A stretch of DNA of 53,791 nt from NCBI GenBank assembly GCA_045544195.1, contig JAZPYO010000053.1, positions 1 through 53,791 on the forward strand. Reading direction: 5' to 3'. The stretch is from RGIG7213 sp045544195 (lineage in GTDB: Bacteria > Bacillota > Clostridia > Oscillospirales > CAG-272). Shown here piece after piece: positions 49,336 through 53,791 of the stretch. The notes beneath the pieces are model-generated. The model saw only the letters and a program-made list of their open reading frames with translations, was not told where the DNA came from and made no database searches. How positions within the stretch are numbered: the first letter of the stretch is position 1; every line of letters starts with the position of its first letter. The position numbers and the translations under genes are program-made.

Positions 49336-50004
49336 ATGGCTGATATTAAAAACATCTTATCAAAATGCGATCACACACTTCTTGCACAGACATCCACATG
49401 GGAGCAGATAAAACAGATCTGCGATGACGGTATCAAATATTCTACCGCTTCTGTGTGCATTCCCCCGAGCTTTGTAAAAAGAGCTAAGGAATATGTTGGC
49501 TCTAAGCTCGCTATCTGCACTGTTATCGGATTTCCTAACGGATACTGCACAACTGCAGTTAAAGTATTTGAAACGAAGGATGCTATTGCGAACGGTGCTG
49601 ACGAAATAGATATGGTGATCAACATAGGCGATCTTCGTGATAACAACGACGAAGCAGTTTGCGATGAGATCCGTCAGATCAAGGCTGCATGCGGCGACAA
49701 GATCCTCAAGGTAATTATTGAAACATGCCTTCTTACAGAGGATGAAAAGGTACGTATGTGCAAGATAGTTACAAAAGCCGGGGCAGATTATATCAAAACT
49801 TCCACAGGCTTTTCAACGGCAGGTGCTACCTTGGATGATGTCCGTCTTATGTATGCAAACGTCGGCGAGGGTGTGCTTGTAAAGGCTGCAGGCGGTATTT
49901 CCGGCATTGACGATGCACAGGCATTCATCGACGCGGGTGCTTCACGTCTTGGAACAAGCCGTGTTGTCAAGGCTGTAAAGGGCATCGAAGGCTCAGGCTA
50001 TTAA
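49336..50004 (+). CDS. deoC: Deoxyribose-phosphate aldolase
   Basis: Splits 2-deoxyribose 5-phosphate to acetaldehyde and glyceraldehyde 3-phosphate, the last step of deoxynucleoside breakdown. The 222 residues carry CDHTLL near the N-terminus, the EIDMVINIG motif, LKVIIETCLL and the Schiff-base lysine in YIKTSTGF, then KAAGGISG. It is first in deoC-deoD-deoB-cdd-pdp. Its promoter overlaps a palindromic operator. Confidence 0.96.
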   Translation: MADIKNILSKCDHTLLAQTSTWEQIKQICDDGIKYSTASVCIPPSFVKRAKEYVGSKLAICTVIGFPNGYCTTAVKVFETKDAIANGADEIDMVINIGDLRDNNDEAVCDEIRQIKAACGDKILKVIIETCLLTEDEKVRMCKIVTKAGADYIKTSTGFSTAGATLDDVRLMYANVGEGVLVKAAGGISGIDDAQAFIDAGASRLGTSRVVKAVKGIEGSGY

Positions 50005-50029
50005 TATTTACAAAAAGGAGAATCAGTAT

Positions 50030-50731
50030 ATGTCAACACCTCATATCGCGGCAGAAAAAGGAGATTTCGCAAAGACGGTATTAATGCCGGGCGATCCTTT
50101 AAGAGCGAAATTTATTGCTGAAAACTACCTGACGGACGCTGTACTCGTAAACAACGTAAGAGGAGTTCAGGGCTACACAGGTTACTATAACGGCAAGCGT
50201 GTGTCCGTTATGGCTTCGGGAATGGGTCAGCCCTCAATAGGCATTTACTCATATGAGCTTTTCAATTTCTTTGATGTCGAAAACATCATCCGTGTCGGCT
50301 CGTGCGGCTCATTTTCGCCGGATCTTCACGTACGTGATATAATCGTTGCCATGGGTGCCTGCACAAACGGCTGCTACGCTTCACAGTATAAGCTCCCCGG
50401 AACATTCTGCCCTATTGCAGATTTTGATCTTGTAAGCAAGGCTGTCGCTGAATGCAATAAAGCGGGAGTAAACTACAGAGTAGGAAACATTTTCTCATCA
50501 GATACATTCTATGATGATGCAAACTCAGGCATGGAATGGGCAAAGATGGGCGTACTCGGCGTAGAAATGGAGTCTGCGGCGCTGTATTGCAACGCTGCAC
50601 GCGCAGGCAAAAAGGCTCTGTGCATCTGCACAGTAAGCGACTCGTTTATATATCCCGACGAAAACGCTACTGCCGAAGAACGCCAGAACACCTTTACAAA
50701 GATGATGGAAATAGCTTTGAATATAGCTTAA
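50030..50731 (+). CDS. deoD: Purine-nucleoside phosphorylase, DeoD type
   Basis: Phosphorolyses purine (deoxy)ribonucleosides to base and (deoxy)ribose 1-phosphate. The 233 residues match the hexameric DeoD family: MPGDPLRAKFIAENYL, SGMGQPSIGIYSYELF, RVGSCGSF and the substrate Glu in VEMESAALY. The catalytic Asp lies in CTVSDSF. An AAAGGAG ribosome site precedes it. Second gene of the deo operon. Confidence 0.96.
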   Translation: MSTPHIAAEKGDFAKTVLMPGDPLRAKFIAENYLTDAVLVNNVRGVQGYTGYYNGKRVSVMASGMGQPSIGIYSYELFNFFDVENIIRVGSCGSFSPDLHVRDIIVAMGACTNGCYASQYKLPGTFCPIADFDLVSKAVAECNKAGVNYRVGNIFSSDTFYDDANSGMEWAKMGVLGVEMESAALYCNAARAGKKALCICTVSDSFIYPDENATAEERQNTFTKMMEIALNIA

Positions 50732-50755
50732 TTAATTTTAACGAGGAACTTTGTT

Positions 50756-51922
50756 ATGAAAAAACGTGCTATAATCATCGTTCTGGACAGCGTTGGCATT
50801 GGTGAAATGCCTGACGCTTACCGTTGGAACGACGAAGGCAGTAATACATTAAAGGCGATAAGCAGTCATCCGAATTTCAACTGTCCTAATCTCAAGCGTT
50901 TGGGTTTGTTTAATATTGACGGCATAGAAAACGAAGGGGTACAGGAGCCGAAGGCATCATTTGCGCGTATGAGCGAAGCATCAAACGGCAAGGATACAAC
51001 GATCGGTCACTGGGAGATCGCAGGAATATTTTCTCCCCGTCCGTTGCCTACGTATCCAAACGGCTTTCCCGAAGAGGTCATAAATGCATTTGAAAAAAGA
51101 GCCGGTGTCGGTACGTTGTGCAACCTTCCCTATTCAGGCACTGATGTTATACGGGATTACGGTAAGGAGCACGTTGAAACGGGAAAGCTGATCGTATACA
51201 CCTCCGCTGACAGTGTATTTCAGATAGCCGCCCACGAGGACATAGTGCCGATAGAAAAGCTGTATGAATACTGTCAGATCGCACGTGATCTGCTGCAGGG
51301 CGAACACGGCGTGGGCAGAGTTATCGCCCGTCCGTTTGAAGGCGAGCATCCGTATAAGCGTACATCACGCAGACACGATTTTTCCCTGCCGCCCGCATCC
51401 GATACAGTTCCGCTTATAATTAAGAATGCAGGATATGACAGCATATCTATCGGAAAGATATACGATATATTTGCCGCGGTAGGATTTACCGAAAGTATGC
51501 CCACGGCGGGAAATAATGACGGCATGGAAAAGACGATATCCACGCTGAAGCGTGATTTCAACGGCTTATGCTTTGTAAATCTTGTTGATTTTGACTCTTC
51601 ATACGGTCACAGAAACGATATTTCGGGTTATGCTTCTGCAATGAGCGAATTTGACAAGCAATTAGGCACTGTTCTGGAGCTTCTGCACGATGATGATCTG
51701 CTGATAATAACAGCAGATCACGGATGCGATCCTTCAACTCCTTCTACCGACCATTCACGCGAATATACTCCTATGCTCGCATACGGTAAAAAGATAAAAG
51801 GCGGTATCAATCTCGGCACACGTCAAACATTTGCCGATATAGGCGCTACCGTTCTTGATTGGTTCGGTCTGTCATGTGAAAATATTTACGGAAGCTCGTT
51901 TTTAAAGGAGATCGTTAAATGA
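50756..51922 (+). CDS. deoB: Phosphopentomutase
   Basis: Interconverts (deoxy)ribose 1-phosphate and 5-phosphate, linking the phosphorylases to DeoC and the pentose pathway. The 388 residues show the alkaline-phosphatase-superfamily metal motifs: IIVLDSVGIGEMPDA, GKDTTIGHWEIAG with the phosphorylated Thr, NLVDFDSSYGHR and TADHGCDPSTPSTDHSREY. Its stop overlaps the cdd start by 4 bp. Confidence 0.97.
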   Translation: MKKRAIIIVLDSVGIGEMPDAYRWNDEGSNTLKAISSHPNFNCPNLKRLGLFNIDGIENEGVQEPKASFARMSEASNGKDTTIGHWEIAGIFSPRPLPTYPNGFPEEVINAFEKRAGVGTLCNLPYSGTDVIRDYGKEHVETGKLIVYTSADSVFQIAAHEDIVPIEKLYEYCQIARDLLQGEHGVGRVIARPFEGEHPYKRTSRRHDFSLPPASDTVPLIIKNAGYDSISIGKIYDIFAAVGFTESMPTAGNNDGMEKTISTLKRDFNGLCFVNLVDFDSSYGHRNDISGYASAMSEFDKQLGTVLELLHDDDLLIITADHGCDPSTPSTDHSREYTPMLAYGKKIKGGINLGTRQTFADIGATVLDWFGLSCENIYGSSFLKEIVK

Positions 51923-52320
51923 CGGACAAGGAATTATTACAAACAGCTATACAAGCCCGTGAATTTTCATATGCACCGTATTCAAATTTTCGTGTAGGTG
52001 CGGCACTCTTGGGAAAAAGCGGAAGGGTGTATACAGGCTGCAACGTAGAAAATGCTGCTTATACTCCTACGAATTGCGCTGAACGTACTGCTATTTTCAA
52101 GGCAGTAAGCGAAGGTGAGCGTGAGTTTTCCGCTATTGCCATTGTCGGCGGTAAGGACTCACTTTCCGATATGTGCGCTCCGTGCGGCGTCTGCCGTCAG
52201 GTATTGGCGGAGTTCTGTTCAGGTGATCTTAAGATAATTATGGGAAATGTGCAAAATATAAAGGTCTGCACCTTATCCCAGCTTCTTCCCTATTCCTTCG
52301 GGAAGAGCGATATAAATTAA
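51919..52320 (+). CDS. cdd: Cytidine deaminase
   Basis: Converts cytidine and deoxycytidine to uridine and deoxyuridine so that the pyrimidine phosphorylase can use them. The 133 residues form the small, tetrameric type. Zinc ligands and catalytic Glu are in NCAERTAIF, and the second pair of Cys in CAPCGVCRQVL. It overlaps deoB (ATGA) and is followed 15 bp later by the phosphorylase gene. Confidence 0.97.
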   Translation: MTDKELLQTAIQAREFSYAPYSNFRVGAALLGKSGRVYTGCNVENAAYTPTNCAERTAIFKAVSEGEREFSAIAIVGGKDSLSDMCAPCGVCRQVLAEFCSGDLKIIMGNVQNIKVCTLSQLLPYSFGKSDIN

Positions 52321-52335
52321 AGGAGCTATTCAACT

Positions 52336-53637
52336 ATGCGTATGTGTGATATTATCCGTAAAAAGCGCGACGGCGGTGTTTTATCGGATGCAGAGATCAA
52401 ATGGTTTATAAAAGGTGTCAAGGCAGGAAGTGTTCCCGACTATCAGATATCCGCTCTTTGTATGGCTATATACTTTCGCGGTATGAATATTGAGGAAACT
52501 ACAGCTTTGACATTGGCTATACGTGATTCCGGGAAGGTGCTTGACTTTTCAGAGATAAACGGATTGCGTGTTGACAAGCACTCAACGGGCGGTGTAGGCG
52601 ATAAAACAAGCCTTGTTGTTGCGCCTATAGTCGCAAGTCTCGGTGTAAAAGTTGCAAAAATGAGCGGTAGAGGTCTTGGACACACAGGCGGAACGATAGA
52701 CAAGCTCGAAGCTATCCCTGGCTTCCGCACAGACATTCCTCTTGATGAATTCAAGAAAATAGTGAACCGTGTCGGCATAGCTATTGTTGGACAAAGTGAG
52801 GATCTCGCTCCTGCTGACGGAAAGCTCTATTCTCTTCGTGACGTCACTTCAACGGTTGACAGTATGCCTCTTATCGTTTCAAGTATTATGGGAAAAAAGC
52901 TGGCTGCTGATGACGATTGCATCGTTCTTGACGTGAAAACAGGAAGCGGCGCTTTTATGAAAACGCTCGACGGAAGCCGTGAATTAGCTCGTCAGATGGT
53001 TGAAATAGGCAAACGCGCGGGAAAAAGAATGTGCGCCCTGATAACCGATATGGACAGACCTCTCGGCTATGCTATCGGCAACTCACTTGAGGTCATTGAG
53101 GCTATTGAAACACTCAAAGGCAACGGCCCTGCAGATCTTACAGAGCTTTGCATAACACTTGCTTCAAGAATGCTGTTTCTTGCTGAAAAGGGCACGCTTG
53201 ATGAATGTGAAGCCAATGTAAAAAGGGTTATCGAAAACGGAGAGGCACTCAACACCTTTGCAAACATGGTAGAAGCTCAGGGCGGTGAAAAGTCCTGGAT
53301 ACTTGACAGCAGTAAGTTCCCTAAGGCAAAATACTCATATACAGTCAAGGCAGAAAGCTCCGGATATATAAGCAGCGTAGATACAGAGGGCTACGGCACG
53401 TCGAGCTTACTTCTGGGGGCCGGCCGTAACACCGCAGAGGATACGATAGACAGTGCCGCCGGAATTATTCTTATCAAGAAAAACGGCGATTACGTTGAAA
53501 AGGGTGATGCTATTGCTGAGCTTTTTGCAGAAAAGGAAGAATACTTTGAAAATGCAAAAAACAAGCTCCTTGCAAGCACCGTTATAGACAGCACTCCTCC
53601 CTGCTCTGTTCCTCTTGTGCTTGATATAGTAGAATGA
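52336..53637 (+). CDS. pdp: Pyrimidine-nucleoside phosphorylase
   Basis: Phosphorolyses uridine, deoxyuridine and thymidine. The 433 residues match the Gram-positive Pdp/thymidine phosphorylase family: KRDGGVLSDAEIKWFI, KHSTGGVGDKTSLV (phosphate binding), MSGRGLGHTGGTIDKLE and the substrate segment SIMGKKLAAD. The C-terminal domain is complete. It is the last gene of the deo operon. It could be called deoA; broad pyrimidine specificity is assumed from the family. Confidence 0.96.
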   Translation: MRMCDIIRKKRDGGVLSDAEIKWFIKGVKAGSVPDYQISALCMAIYFRGMNIEETTALTLAIRDSGKVLDFSEINGLRVDKHSTGGVGDKTSLVVAPIVASLGVKVAKMSGRGLGHTGGTIDKLEAIPGFRTDIPLDEFKKIVNRVGIAIVGQSEDLAPADGKLYSLRDVTSTVDSMPLIVSSIMGKKLAADDDCIVLDVKTGSGAFMKTLDGSRELARQMVEIGKRAGKRMCALITDMDRPLGYAIGNSLEVIEAIETLKGNGPADLTELCITLASRMLFLAEKGTLDECEANVKRVIENGEALNTFANMVEAQGGEKSWILDSSKFPKAKYSYTVKAESSGYISSVDTEGYGTSSLLLGAGRNTAEDTIDSAAGIILIKKNGDYVEKGDAIAELFAEKEEYFENAKNKLLASTVIDSTPPCSVPLVLDIVE

Positions 53638-53654
53638 TATTTAATTTTATAATC

Positions 53655-53791
53655 ATAACCACCCGTCAAACGGGTGGTATGCACAAGGGCTAAAAGCCCA
53701 ATACTACCGGCCAGCGGCTCAAGCCGCTGGCTTTCGTATACTCAAGCCTATTGCCTTTGCCTCTTTTGCCGCCCTTGAAAGGGCGTTTGTA
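53655..53791 (-). mobile_element. Putative IS200/IS605-type right end
   Basis: Immediately after the deo operon are strong hairpins: ACCACCCG/CGGGTGGT (53658-53678), GGGCT/AGCCC (53687-53699), GCCAGCGGC/GCCGCTGGC (53710-53731), then CGCCC/GGGCG near the window edge. This layout is typical of the right end and guide-RNA region after TnpB-type genes in Firmicutes. The first hairpin may also end the deo transcript. The element continues beyond the window, so the call is provisional. Confidence 0.5.
53719..53790 (-). CDS. Possible C-terminal end of a TnpB-type gene (partial)
   Basis: A minus-strand frame entering from the right edge reads TNALSRAAKEAKAIGLSIRK and then PAA-stop; its stop codon lies in the loop of the 53710-53731 hairpin. 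The length is too short for a firm call. An alternative frame running further left is also open. Support comes mainly from the hairpin layout. Confidence 0.25.
   Translation of the reverse strand, partial: TNALSRAAKEAKAIGLSIRKPAA

Overview
The window looks like chromosome from a low-GC Gram-positive Clostridia, most likely Ruminococcus or a close Oscillospirales relative. The evidence is dockerin-bearing secreted proteins, BspA-type leucine-rich repeats, lipoproteins, NPxT(S/G)D cell-wall sorting tails, a leucine T-box, a type II CRISPR locus and TTGACA/TATAAT promoters with 17-bp spacing. No rRNA or plasmid/phage replication genes are visible. The assignment is inference from gene content.

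Layout. 1-5.1 kb: the end of a membrane-protein gene, then a leuA-leuC-leuD-leuB operon (minus strand) behind a T-box. 5.2-5.9 kb: a small alarmone synthetase. 6.1-11.4 kb: a type II CRISPR locus with 10 repeats, a leader promoter, an intact 1364-residue Cas9 and a divergent tracrRNA, but only a frameshifted, truncated stub of cas1 and no cas2 or csn2. It appears to be an interference-only system. 11.5-12.7 kb: a pyruvyltransferase-family gene between two near-identical 86-bp direct repeats. 12.7-18.9 kb: a large LRR-dockerin protein, a histidine phosphatase and a wall-anchored 5'-nucleotidase. 19.0-21.0 kb: two small membrane-protein cassettes, each with its own promoter and a homologous array of short hairpins whose stems covary, ending at tRNA-Gln. 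21-34.7 kb: patatin, TM2/DUF2752, a glycerophosphodiesterase lipoprotein, a small Cys-containing peptide gene, DUF1643/GNAT, and three large secreted or wall-anchored proteins.

34.9-53.6 kb is dominated by nucleic-acid and nucleotide genes. A plus-strand operon encodes thymidine kinase, dGTPase, two DHH phosphoesterases and SurE. A minus-strand group encodes a barnase-like lipoprotein, a triple-repeat lipoprotein, a staphylococcal-nuclease lipoprotein with OB folds, a complete UgpB-like ABC importer and an RDD protein. Divergent from it is deoC-deoD-deoB-cdd-pdp, whose promoter overlaps a perfect 19-bp palindrome. I infer a nucleic-acid scavenging locus: extracellular RNase and DNase, a dedicated importer, and intracellular nucleoside breakdown to ribose/deoxyribose phosphate. 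The wall-anchored 5'-nucleotidase and a wall-anchored OB-fold protein elsewhere in the window may belong to it, as if the domains of B. subtilis YhcR were split over several proteins. The right edge carries hairpins typical of an IS200/IS605 end.
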